Origin: Paramecium sonneborni
Lineage: Eukaryota > Ciliophora > Oligohymenophorea > Peniculida > Parameciidae
DNA: 64,000 bases
NCBI GenBank assembly: GCA_905182985.1
Contig: CAJJDN010000009.1
Coordinates: 629,109-693,108, forward strand
Reading direction: 5' to 3'
A program made the position numbers and the translations under genes. The notes beneath the pieces are model-generated. The model did not search any database, had not been told where the DNA came from, and saw only the letters and a list, made by a program, of their open reading frames with translations. Numbering within the stretch: the stretch's first letter is position 1; every line of letters begins with the position of its first letter. Shown in pieces: positions 38,420 through 48,750 of the stretch.

Positions 38420-39555
38420 TCAATTTTGCTTGATAAAAGTAAATTTTTGATCGGAAGGGTTAATTAAGTATTTCAAAACAGATTCTTCTAACTTGAAATT
38501 ATAATTAGACATAAAATTATATCTGTTTGAAAAAATTTTAAATATTTCCTTAATTTTAAAACTGCTACTTCCAATATCATGATCAGGATCTTATGGACTA
38601 ATTAAAGAAAACTTGTCATCAGGAACAGGTTTGTTTATAATGCTTCCTCCATTAACCATTAAAATTCTTTTTTTTTAATAATCAAATTTTGAGCCATAAA
38701 ATTCTAAGAATCTTAAAATATATTCTCCTAGAGTAACATTTTTTAGTTGTTCTTATTTCTTATTTGCAAATGCTTCTTTTCTTATTTCTCTAAGAAATGC
38801 CAAAATCATCTGAAAAAGTAGAAATGAACCTATTCCTCCACTGTATGTTTCATTTAATTCACGCTATTTTAACATACATTTTAAAATCATTATTAAGTAT
38901 TTGAATTCTGGATAAATTGTAAATGCTTTATTGATTTCTTCAATTTATCTAATACCATCCATCTAATTAAATGAAATATCAAATTGATATTAAGTTTCTA
39001 CTTCAAAGAATTTTATTATAGGTACTTTTGCATTAGCAATTAAATTCACATTTTCAAACTTATCACTTTTCATTAAATTTTAAGCTACAATTTTATACAA
39101 TTCTTTTGCAGACATTGTTTTATCTATCATAACAACATCGATATCTGCATTAGGTAAATAAAGTTATGTTCTAAAACTACCAAATGGTTAGATATCTACA
39201 TTAGAAACACATCCCTTTATAAACATTTCAACTCTCATTAAAGCTTACTCTCTTTTTCTATGTTCATCTTATGAAGGAGTGATGTAATCATAAAACTCAA
39301 TGATCTCATTATGAAATCTAATTGTTGGATGCTTAATAGACGCTGTCTTTAAACTTAACCATGGCGTAATCTCACTGTCAAATTAGTACTCATTTTATTT
39401 TATTTATTTTTATCTAAAAATTTGAATATTCACTCTTACATTTTAGGTTCATCATCATCTTACATTTTTGGTTCATCATCATCTATAATTATTGCTTTAC
39501 TTTTGTTTTCAATATTTTTCATTCTCAAAGTAAAATATTTGTGTTTTTCTGACAT
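38420..39555 (-). CDS. TRF4/PAPD5-type non-canonical poly(A) polymerase
   Basis: Nucleotidyltransferase of the TRF4/Cid1 group, which tails nuclear or cytoplasmic RNAs. Polymerase-beta core: VDIQPFGSFRTQLYLPNADI with GSxxTxL and the paired aspartates DIDVV, third acidic residue in YQFDISFN; central and PAP-associated regions include YSGGIGSFLLFQMILAFLRE and VTLGEYILRFLEFYGSKFD. Start ATG 39555; a 26-nt intron (39414-39439) joins the N-terminal exon to FDSEITPWLSLK. The short N-terminus carries a DDDEPKMQ motif twice in tandem (39440-39490). Spliced 1,110 nt, 369 aa, a compact member lacking the long tails of animal PAPD5. Stop TGA 38420-38422. Confidence 0.92.
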
Positions 39556-40075
39556 ATTGAAGCAAAATTTTAATTAATTTATAAATAAAATATTTAACCA
39601 CTTAATTATTCACATAAAAATATTTATACTTTAAAATTAATATGTATATAATAATTGTTATTGAATAAAATATAAATAATAATCAAATATTCTAGTGCAT
39701 TTTTTTAAGACATTTTTAATTAATAAGCAAAATTCGACTAAAATAAATTCATCAAAAATTGAAAAAAAAACAAAATGCTTTTGTATAAATGACTTCAACT
39801 TTTTAATAAACAGATTTTAATATCAACTTAGATTGAAAAGTTTAAAATTATTTAGTAAATGATGAAAATTAGTCTAGAATACTTATTATTGATAATTAAT
39901 GATAATATAGTATATAATGTAATTAATTTTATATAAAATAGTATGAACAGGTTTAATTTTTTTATTTAATATACTTTTTCAATAATATAATATTGATTAA
40001 AAATACTTAAGAGTTAAACCAAAGATGCTAAAAAAATTGATTTATTTTTAATGTGATATATATTGCAAATTTAAA
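39556..40075. other. intergenic, start of duplicated block
   Basis: Spacer between the poly(A) polymerase start and the RPL23 stop, both minus strand. AT-rich, no gene seen. The repeated block begins inside it at 39784. Confidence 0.5.
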
Positions 40076-40547
40076 TCAAAGAACTGAACCAGCAGCTGAT
40101 GCTATCTTTGGCCATAAATCAGCAGCTTCTTTTCCAACTGGACCTGTAATTGCTGATCCTTTCATTTCACCCTTTGGATTGATAATAACTCCAGCATTAT
40201 CTAACAATAAATTTAAAATATTAACCTTCAAAGTAAATATAATATCCTTCTCTACGTCTATATGGTTTTCTTTATCTAACAACAACTGCTTACATAACTA
40301 TGATATAAATAATCTTATTACCCTTCTTTCTAAGTGCTGGTTTACCCTATTTGACTGAACATAAAACCATATCACCAATGGAAGCGGATGGCAATCTACT
40401 TAAATGTCCTTTAATTCCAAAAGTTGAAATCACATAGATATTTTTGGCTCCTGAGTTATCAGCACAATTAAGAACAGCTCCAACATTACAAGCAAGTGTA
40501 ATTCTTAATTTAATACCAACTTGTCCTCCTCTTCCTCTCTTTGACAT
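40076..40547 (-). CDS. RPL23: 60S ribosomal protein L23 (uL14), copy 1
   Basis: Universal ribosomal protein uL14 at the subunit interface of the large ribosomal subunit. [88 protein letters not shown] and [15 protein letters not shown] cover the whole protein. Two introns: 40298-40321 (24 nt) and 40201-40225 (25 nt, GTTAAT donor). Spliced 423 nt gives 140 aa, exactly the eukaryotic length. Start ATG 40547, stop TGA 40076-40078. Divergent from the E2 gene. An identical copy lies at 41378-41849; probably only one exists in the genome. Confidence 0.97.
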
Positions 40548-40922
40548 TGATAATAATTTTAATTAATTTTTAAATTGGATTTGTAAACATTTTATATAAC
40601 TAAATATAATAAAACTAATCATTTAAATTCTAGGTTAATATGAAATACACATACTCATCAATAATAATAATAATAAAATCAAATATTAAGATAGAAAAAA
40701 TCAAAAAAAAAAGAGCCAACATAACAAATTCTTACTTATTAAAAATTTTTCATAGGTTGTAATAAAATTAGATAAAATTTTCTATAATCAAGAAGCACTC
40801 TTAAAGTCCAACATTTTATAATTAAATCTTATTTTATTTTGTTTTATCACTCATTATCTAATTCTATTAATTTATAATAAGCCTTTAAAGCTGAAATAAT
40901 TCTTACTTTTATTAAATATTTA

Positions 40923-41084
40923 ATGTAATAGATTTAAAAGGGGCCTAAAATAAAAATTCTCTCTTCAAGCATTGCAAGTTAACAACCAGCTAATACATAT
41001 ACTACAAATATTAGCTTTACTCCACTTAGTACTTAAATAACACAAACAACACCATATTAATAGACTTACAATTATACTCCAACT
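40923..41084 (+). pseudogene. truncated duplicate of E2 gene exon 1
   Basis: Same as the first exon of the E2 gene at 42225-42386 (MQQIQKGPKIKIL...), cut off by the N at 41085. This is an assembly remnant rather than a biological pseudogene. Confidence 0.75.
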
Positions 41085-41085
41085 N
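41085..41085. other. single N, contig join
   Basis: One ambiguous base between two identical direct repeats. Same pattern at 44435 and 59909. Confidence 0.9.
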
Positions 41086-42386
41086 TATAAATGACTTCAA
41101 CTTTTTAATAAACAGATTTTAATATCAACTTAGATTGAAAAGTTTAAAATTATTTAGTAAATGATGAAAATTAGTCTAGAATACTTATTATTGATAATTA
41201 ATGATAATATAGTATATAATGTAATTAATTTTATATAAAATAGTATGAACAGGTTTAATTTTTTTATTTAATATACTTTTTCAATAATATAATATTGATT
41301 AAAAATACTTAAGAGTTAAACCAAAGATGCTAAAAAAATTGATTTATTTTTAATGTGATATATATTGCAAATTTAAATCAAAGAACTGAACCAGCAGCTG
41401 ATGCTATCTTTGGCCATAAATCAGCAGCTTCTTTTCCAACTGGACCTGTAATTGCTGATCCTTTCATTTCACCCTTTGGATTGATAATAACTCCAGCATT
41501 ATCTAACAATAAATTTAAAATATTAACCTTCAAAGTAAATATAATATCCTTCTCTACGTCTATATGGTTTTCTTTATCTAACAACAACTGCTTACATAAC
41601 TATGATATAAATAATCTTATTACCCTTCTTTCTAAGTGCTGGTTTACCCTATTTGACTGAACATAAAACCATATCACCAATGGAAGCGGATGGCAATCTA
41701 CTTAAATGTCCTTTAATTCCAAAAGTTGAAATCACATAGATATTTTTGGCTCCTGAGTTATCAGCACAATTAAGAACAGCTCCAACATTACAAGCAAGTG
41801 TAATTCTTAATTTAATACCAACTTGTCCTCCTCTTCCTCTCTTTGACATTGATAATAATTTTAATTAATTTTTAAATTGGATTTGTAAACATTTTATATA
41901 ACTAAATATAATAAAACTAATCATTTAAATTCTAGGTTAATATGAAATACACATACTCATCAATAATAATAATAATAAAATCAAATATTAAGATAGAAAA
42001 AATCAAAAAAAAAAGAGCCAACATAACAAATTCTTACTTATTAAAAATTTTTCATAGGTTGTAATAAAATTAGATAAAATTTTCTATAATCAAGAAGCAC
42101 TCTTAAAGTCCAACATTTTATAATTAAATCTTATTTTATTTTGTTTTATCACTCATTATCTAATTCTATTAATTTATAATAAGCCTTTAAAGCTGAAATA
42201 ATTCTTACTTTTATTAAATATTTAATGTAATAGATTTAAAAGGGGCCTAAAATAAAAATTCTCTCTTCAAGCATTGCAAGTTAACAACCAGCTAATACAT
42301 ATACTACAAATATTAGCTTTACTCCACTTAGTACTTAAATAACACAAACAACACCATATTAATAGACTTACAATTATACTCCAACT
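41086..42386. repeat. duplicated block A, copy 2 (1301 bp)
   Basis: Second copy of 39784-41084. Here the E2 exon continues correctly into downstream sequence through an intron at 42388-42414, so this copy is contiguous with the real right-hand flank. Confidence 0.9.
41378..41849 (-). CDS. RPL23: 60S ribosomal protein L23 (uL14), copy 2
   Basis: Same sequence as the copy at 40076-40547 including both introns (41600-41623 and 41503-41527) and flanks. 140 aa. In the genome this is very probably the same gene counted twice because of the unmerged overlap; if the duplication were real it would be extremely recent. Confidence 0.9.
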
Positions 42387-43053
42387 TGTAAAAAATATCA
42401 TTGATCATTCATAGTAGTTCAACCTCAAACAAGTCCAACAAAAGTCAGTTCAAAAATCAAAATTAAGCAATAATATACTGTTGATCATAGTGTAAAATTA
42501 AATATTATAGAGAGAAATCACAAACTTTTGAGAGTCTTATTGGAGAAGTAAAAAGTGAGATTGAATAAGCTGAATGTCAATACAATATATCTCCAGTAAC
42601 TTAAAATGATGTTGCAATTTACTAGTTCTGGAGCTTTGAATTCGCAGGAAAGGGAAATTTTGAAGGCAAATGCATTAGTGGTATTACTTTTAAATAAAAA
42701 ATTAGGAGTACTATAATTTCACTAAAATCATCCAATTGAACCTCCTAAGTTTTTTTTTGATCTTGTAAAAACAAAAGATAATACATTAGAAGTTATATAA
42801 CATTTGAACATTTATGGAGGTATTATTTGATTGATAAAATATCTTAGATAATAGTTTATGCATTCCTTTATTTACATATTGGACGAAGACAACCAAAGAA
42901 TTTGAGATACTATAAACAATAGAAAACATCTTTCATAATCCTAATATAGGGGATTCTGCAAATCCAACTTTCGCTGCAAAATCATAAGAAGAAAGGGATT
43001 AAATATAGAAAAGACAAGCAATGTGTTTAAGAAATTTTGTATTGGAAAGATGA
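42225..43053 (+). CDS. ubiquitin-conjugating enzyme E2
   Basis: E2 that accepts ubiquitin from E1 as a Cys thioester. After a ~80-residue Thr/Gln-rich N-terminus, the UBC fold is readable: FWSFEFAGKGNFEGKCISG, HPIEPPKFFFDL (family YPxxPPxxxF), QHLNIYGDNSLCIPLFTYW with the presumed catalytic Cys in SLCIPL, and ILQTIENIFHNPN..SANPTFAAK. The start ATG 42225 is supported because five introns then keep phase: 42388-42414 (27 nt), then 23, 30, 25 and 28 nt. Spliced 696 nt, 231 aa. The 23-nt intron ends GAG. Stop TGA 43051-43053. Exact E2 subclass not assigned; the HPN tripeptide is altered to HLN. Confidence 0.85.
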
Positions 43054-43352
43054 ATAAATATATATAATTATGATTATGCAACACATATTTAATTCATTAG
43101 TTTATGAATTTTTATCACATATGATTAAAAATTCGTTTAAATTTTACAAATAGATTCTTTTTTTTAATAAACAAGATTAAGATTATTATTAACAAGAGTA
43201 TTGAGTGAATATGGTTTATATATTCTTTCTAATGAATAAATAAGATATAAATCTTATTTAATACATAAAAAAGAAGTAATAATTAAGAAAGATTTTGAAT
43301 TCTGAATTTCTTGATAAATTTAATCTATAATTTATAATGTTTATTTCATTTG
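43054..43352. other. intergenic, start of duplicated block B
   Basis: About 300 bp of AT-rich spacer between the E2 gene and the next plus-strand gene. No coding or RNA signal. Block B begins at 43088. Confidence 0.5.
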
Positions 43353-44434
43353 ATGAAATAATTATAGTAATTATAATCAGAAGAAGAGAAGACATACAAA
43401 AGGTTTTTTGTGGCAAAGAGTGTTTCTTAAGAACATAGAATAAAAAATAAAGACTGCAAACCTATTAACATCTTTTTATAAGTTAACGATGAATATCTGT
43501 TATAAAATGGGCCAAAATTTACAGAAAATGGAGACATAGTTTAACATTCAATAGTAGGTAAGTGTGATTGGTTTAATAAATAAAAACTTGGTAAAAGATT
43601 GTAATTTGATGATTTGGCTTCTAAATAATTACCATATCATAAAGGGTTAATTAGATAAGACACTGGAGATAAAGGTTCAGCTCCAAAGAGTGAATAAAAA
43701 AGCACAAAATTTGGGAGTAGTGGGAAGTAAAAGAAAAATCATAATAACAATTTAACAACAAAAAATCAATTAATAGAAGAATTAAATAAAATAAATTAGA
43801 GAATAAAAACAAATACAGAGAGTGAAAAAAGTAAAGTAGAATAGGTATAAAATTGATATAAATAAAGTTGGAACCATAATTAAGGAGAATATTGACAAAA
43901 GAAACTAGAGTATTAAGTAAACATGAGGAGACTGAAAAATATTGGAATTATTTTACTGAGAGATAGGCTTGTTTATTAAATAGAGAAAGGATTAATTCTT
44001 AATTATTGTAATCAGAAAAATATAAATTAAAAAATGATACTGCATAGGTATTCAATGTATTGAACACAGAATATGAAAGAATAGGAGCAAATCATTGGTA
44101 AAAAACATTAAGGAGATTTGAGAGTTCAAAATATAAGAAAATAAAAGTAAGAGGAAGAGAAATGATAATAGAAAAAGAATAGAAGGAAGATTTTATAGTA
44201 GTAAATAGTTTTTTAATAAGGGTTCTGATTTACCAAGAGCTTTTAGTGAATAATCTTTAGTAGGTAGTAGATTAGAATATATACAAAAACCAGAGGTTAA
44301 GATTGTAAATGAACCATTAGCATTTAAGAGTTTTAAAAGCAATAAATATTTGCTTTAAAGATTAGATGAAACATAAGATTATTTTTAAAGTTCATATATG
44401 ATATCTCCAGATAAAAGAAATGATTTTCATTAGT
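43088..44434. repeat. duplicated block B, copy 1 (1347 bp)
   Basis: Repeats at 44436-45782 without visible difference (offset 1348), separated by one N at 44435. Confidence 0.9.
43353..44434 (+). pseudogene. truncated duplicate of the gene at 44701-46057
   Basis: Same start (ATG 43353) and sequence as the intact copy, but cut by the N at 44435 in the penultimate third. Assembly remnant. Confidence 0.75.
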
Positions 44435-44435
44435 N
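44435..44435. other. single N, contig join
   Basis: One ambiguous base between block B copies. Confidence 0.9.
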
Positions 44436-45782
44436 TTTAATTCATTAGTTTATGAATTTTTATCACATATGATTAAAAATTCGTTTAAATTTTACAAATA
44501 GATTCTTTTTTTTAATAAACAAGATTAAGATTATTATTAACAAGAGTATTGAGTGAATATGGTTTATATATTCTTTCTAATGAATAAATAAGATATAAAT
44601 CTTATTTAATACATAAAAAAGAAGTAATAATTAAGAAAGATTTTGAATTCTGAATTTCTTGATAAATTTAATCTATAATTTATAATGTTTATTTCATTTG
44701 ATGAAATAATTATAGTAATTATAATCAGAAGAAGAGAAGACATACAAAAGGTTTTTTGTGGCAAAGAGTGTTTCTTAAGAACATAGAATAAAAAATAAAG
44801 ACTGCAAACCTATTAACATCTTTTTATAAGTTAACGATGAATATCTGTTATAAAATGGGCCAAAATTTACAGAAAATGGAGACATAGTTTAACATTCAAT
44901 AGTAGGTAAGTGTGATTGGTTTAATAAATAAAAACTTGGTAAAAGATTGTAATTTGATGATTTGGCTTCTAAATAATTACCATATCATAAAGGGTTAATT
45001 AGATAAGACACTGGAGATAAAGGTTCAGCTCCAAAGAGTGAATAAAAAAGCACAAAATTTGGGAGTAGTGGGAAGTAAAAGAAAAATCATAATAACAATT
45101 TAACAACAAAAAATCAATTAATAGAAGAATTAAATAAAATAAATTAGAGAATAAAAACAAATACAGAGAGTGAAAAAAGTAAAGTAGAATAGGTATAAAA
45201 TTGATATAAATAAAGTTGGAACCATAATTAAGGAGAATATTGACAAAAGAAACTAGAGTATTAAGTAAACATGAGGAGACTGAAAAATATTGGAATTATT
45301 TTACTGAGAGATAGGCTTGTTTATTAAATAGAGAAAGGATTAATTCTTAATTATTGTAATCAGAAAAATATAAATTAAAAAATGATACTGCATAGGTATT
45401 CAATGTATTGAACACAGAATATGAAAGAATAGGAGCAAATCATTGGTAAAAAACATTAAGGAGATTTGAGAGTTCAAAATATAAGAAAATAAAAGTAAGA
45501 GGAAGAGAAATGATAATAGAAAAAGAATAGAAGGAAGATTTTATAGTAGTAAATAGTTTTTTAATAAGGGTTCTGATTTACCAAGAGCTTTTAGTGAATA
45601 ATCTTTAGTAGGTAGTAGATTAGAATATATACAAAAACCAGAGGTTAAGATTGTAAATGAACCATTAGCATTTAAGAGTTTTAAAAGCAATAAATATTTG
45701 CTTTAAAGATTAGATGAAACATAAGATTATTTTTAAAGTTCATATATGATATCTCCAGATAAAAGAAATGATTTTCATTAGT
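44436..45782. repeat. duplicated block B, copy 2 (1347 bp)
   Basis: Second copy of 43088-44434, continuous with the right flank and the intact gene end. Confidence 0.9.
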
Positions 45783-46057
45783 TGATAATTTTGGGAAAGA
45801 GTTAATTTGAGATTGAAAAAGAAATGTTGTTAAATGATGGTGGAGACAGTACAGGAGTATATCGTAAAGATATAGATAAACCTCCGGATGAATATACAAA
45901 AGAATAAATTTATGAACAATAATATGCAAATAAAGTTAAGTTAATTCTACCATAATTAGGAAATAGGAAATATAAAAAGTTAGGGCCAATAATTAATTAG
46001 AGTGAGAAATCTGAAATGAGTGATGATTGGATTGCTGATGAAATCCTTAAAATCTGA
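44701..46057 (+). CDS. hypothetical protein, 436 aa
   Basis: Not recognised. ATG 44701 (MKQLQQLQSEEEKTYKRF), then KPINIFLQVNDEYLLQNGP, a Lys/Asn-rich linker, a helical stretch (SKHEETEKYWNYFTERQACL) and a Ser/Asp-containing C-terminus ending DDWIADEILKI. Two 23-nt introns, 45193-45215 and 45546-45568, are both needed to keep phase; spliced 1,311 nt. Stop TGA 46055-46057, converging on the MACPF gene with 33 bp between stops. Most of the gene lies in duplicated block B, but the last ~270 bp are unique. Confidence 0.7.
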
Positions 46058-46090
46058 TAATTTATATATTTATATATATTATTAATAAAT

Positions 46091-47974
46091 TCATCCAAAT
46101 TAAATTGCAATACTTCCAGGCATAGATCTATGAATCATTACTTCATTTTCTTCTATCATCATACTCTTAAACTCTTATCCAAAGTAAGCATCTTTATTAT
46201 CATTAGTAAAACATGCTTTCTATCCTTCTAGCTTTGGTTCTTTAAATAAACAAATTCTCAATTATGCAGAATTTGGATAACGAATATCCAATAAAGCAAT
46301 CTATTTATTATTATTTTTTATTACTTCACATTTTCCCATTGATCCTAACATTTCAAATTAAGCATTCATAAAATCCATTTAATTACAAATTACAGATGTA
46401 AAATAAAATACTTCACCTTCACAAGCATTCCATAATAGTACAACAACACATTTAGATGAATCAGTTATATATATAGGATATTCAGCAGAGGCAGCCATTC
46501 CTTAATTAATTAAACATATCTCTGGTTTATCTAAAAAAAGATAATCATTATGAAATGAAGCTATCACTATATCTTAATTTTTATCTCTCTTGAATTTACT
46601 AATTCCTAAAATAACTGTCTTATCACTATGAAATTTAACAGAATTCGCTTAAACTTCAGGTAAATCTAATCCTATTTTTTATATTGGATTTCTATTTCCA
46701 CAAATTTATATACTCACACCACTCCAATCACAATCTTTTAAAAAATTCAAACAAACCTTTCTAGATTCAACCCATTATCCAATTTCCCTTTTATTAGTTT
46801 CACATTTTCCATTTCTTTATCCTTATAATTATAATAAATTGCAATAATCTGTTAAGGCTTTTCTAAATAATTTATTTTATAATTTACTTTAAATTTTATC
46901 CAATTTTTTAATAATCTTTGACTGATTATAACTATCCCTTACCTTCTAATACTAATTCACTTATGCTTTTTAAAGTATATTTAATAGGAGTAGGTTCTAA
47001 TTCAGTTTCTCTTAACCAATCTTTTGGTGTATTTTCAGTGCTCTATGGTCCAATTTCAATAGTAAAACTTTATGAACTTAATTTTGAAATATCACTATAA
47101 GCCTTAGCTTCTTATTCCTTTGGCAGTATCTGTTATCCTATCACTCCTTTTAATAGTGCAGATGTAATAGTGGCAGCTTGTTTTAAATCTATTTCTTTAA
47201 ACTTTTTTTAATCGAAATCATCAACAATTCCAAGAGGTAATGTATATACATAACCTACTCTTGATCCAAGCACTATATCAGTTATATAGTGAGTTCCAAA
47301 ATTATTAAGGAATTCCAAATATTAAGGTGCAGAATATTCAATTGGTAAAGCAGATAATTGATCAATAAAACTTTAATGAAATTCTGCTAATTCAGGAACT
47401 TATGTAATTTGAGCTATTTAACATGCAGCCATAGAAACCACAAATGTAACTGAACTTTACTCTATTTTCTATTGCATATGATTGAATTCAGATGATGCTG
47501 TAAATGCCCATGGTGTAATATCAATATTAGACACTAAATTTACTCTATATTATTAGAGATAACATACCCAACAAAAGAGCTCATATAATTTTATATTTGC
47601 TCTGTATTCTTTATTACAAATGATTCAAAATTATATTTGCATCCCTTCTTTGTAATCACATTCAAATTATCTGGTATTTTATGTCTTCCATCTGATGTTA
47701 CTTATTTTTTGCTGTATGAAGTCAGAAATATGTTTCTCCCTGTAAAACCAGGATCTGATGTTTCTCTCCAGGTTATAGGATTTCCAAAAAATAAATTATA
47801 ACCACTAAAAATGAAATCAATATTTGCAATCGCTTTAGGATCCGCAGCTTAAAAATTACCTCCATCATGTATTTCTTGCATTAATAAATGTTATAGACTT
47901 TTCTACTATTTCTCGTTTATTTCCAAAAATCCTCTTGTTAAAATAAATACTATGAGAAGTAAGACAGTTCTCAT
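46091..47974 (-). CDS. secreted MACPF/perforin-domain protein
   Basis: Signal peptide MRTVLLLIVFILTRG at the start (ATG 47974). The MACPF hallmark FLNNFGTHYITDIVLGSRVG sits about residue 240, with the preceding helical/beta region and the following second helix cluster (DLKQAATITSALLKG) as in perforin-like pore-formers; a Cys-containing C-terminal beta region (CDWSGVSIQICGNRNP) follows and may be lectin-like. MACPF proteins oligomerise on membranes; in ciliates the role could be defence, feeding or egg/cell contact, unknown here. Introns 47545-47567 (23 nt) and 46922-46952 (31 nt, ending CAG). Spliced 1,830 nt, 609 aa. Stop TGA 46091-46093. Gene appears intact. Confidence 0.85.
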
Positions 47975-48008
47975 AAATAAAAACGTATTATATATTAATA
48001 ATATAATA
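47975..48008. promoter_or_regulatory. 34-bp divergent start region
   Basis: Only 34 bp lie between the MACPF ATG and the RING-type gene ATG. Either promoters overlap the coding regions or a true start is further downstream. Confidence 0.4.
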
Positions 48009-48692
48009 ATGGATTTAATCGATAATTAGTTTTAGCATAAATATTAATAGTTGTTGCAGCTTTAAGAAATTTATTCAACTCGCAAAGTCTTACCTGAAAG
48101 ACTTTAAAGATTGAAGCTCATTGATATCAATTTTCAAATCAAATACATTCGATAAAAACAATAAAATAGATTAAATTAGATAATCAATAATCCAAAATCT
48201 TCTTAAAATAAATCTAAAAAGTAAACAGCAGAGAAAAGTTTTTCTAATTAAGTCAGTCATCTCAATAATGATGATTAATAAAATATTTGTCTGAGTTGTG
48301 AAAAATATATTTTTGAAAAAAAAGTAACACTTTTTTGTCATAATAAATTTCATCATAACTATCATTCATATTGTTTAGCAAATTTAATGAAATAGTAACT
48401 TGCTAATTAATGTATCACATTATAATGCTTATGCAAAAGTTCAATCAATAATGGATAAATCTCGAGATAAAAAATAGTAGAATTAGAAGTTTAGATTAAT
48501 AGATTAATGTTAAATTAATTATAATATCTTAAATCCCATAATTAAAACATTAGATAGTGTGCTAACAAAGATTGTGATTTTTTTTGGATCTATAAATAGC
48601 CATAAAAGTAAATAAAATCTCGTTCGAATTCTCCTGCTAAAACTTACAAAATTGCAAATACTAATTATTGTCCAGATTGTAGATTCTTGTGA
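48009..48692 (+). CDS. RBR/RING-type zinc-binding protein (putative E3 ligase)
   Basis: Intronless, 227 aa, ATG 48009 to TGA 48690-48692. N-terminal ~100 residues are Gln/Lys-rich. Then a Cys/His array: ICLSCEKYIFEKKVTLFCHN, FHHNYHSYC, CITLQCLC, followed after a helix by CANKDCDFFWIY and NYCPDC. The order (RING-like CxxC..C..HxxxC..CxxC, then CxxxxC...CxxC) resembles a RING1-IBR arrangement of RBR ubiquitin ligases, without a visible RING2 catalytic Cys. E3 activity is inferred only. Confidence 0.65.
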
Positions 48693-48750
48693 TTTTTTAA
48701 TTATTTTTTTTTAATATAAGTTAATTTAGATTAGAGTAAAAATTAATTTT

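Larger units (their letters stand above)
39784..41084. repeat. duplicated block A, copy 1 (1301 bp)
   Basis: Matches 41086-42386 with no difference that I could see, in the same orientation at offset 1302, separated by one N at 41085. It ends mid-exon of the E2 gene. Best explained as an unmerged contig overlap. Confidence 0.9.

Noticed and set aside
40053..40358. Plus-strand 101-aa frame over RPL23 (also at 41355-41660)
   Set aside because: It is the antisense shadow of the RPL23 exons.
39784..42386. A recent tandem duplication of RPL23
   Set aside because: Copies appear identical, a single N separates them, and the left copy stops mid-exon. Two other places show the same pattern, so an assembly artefact is more likely.
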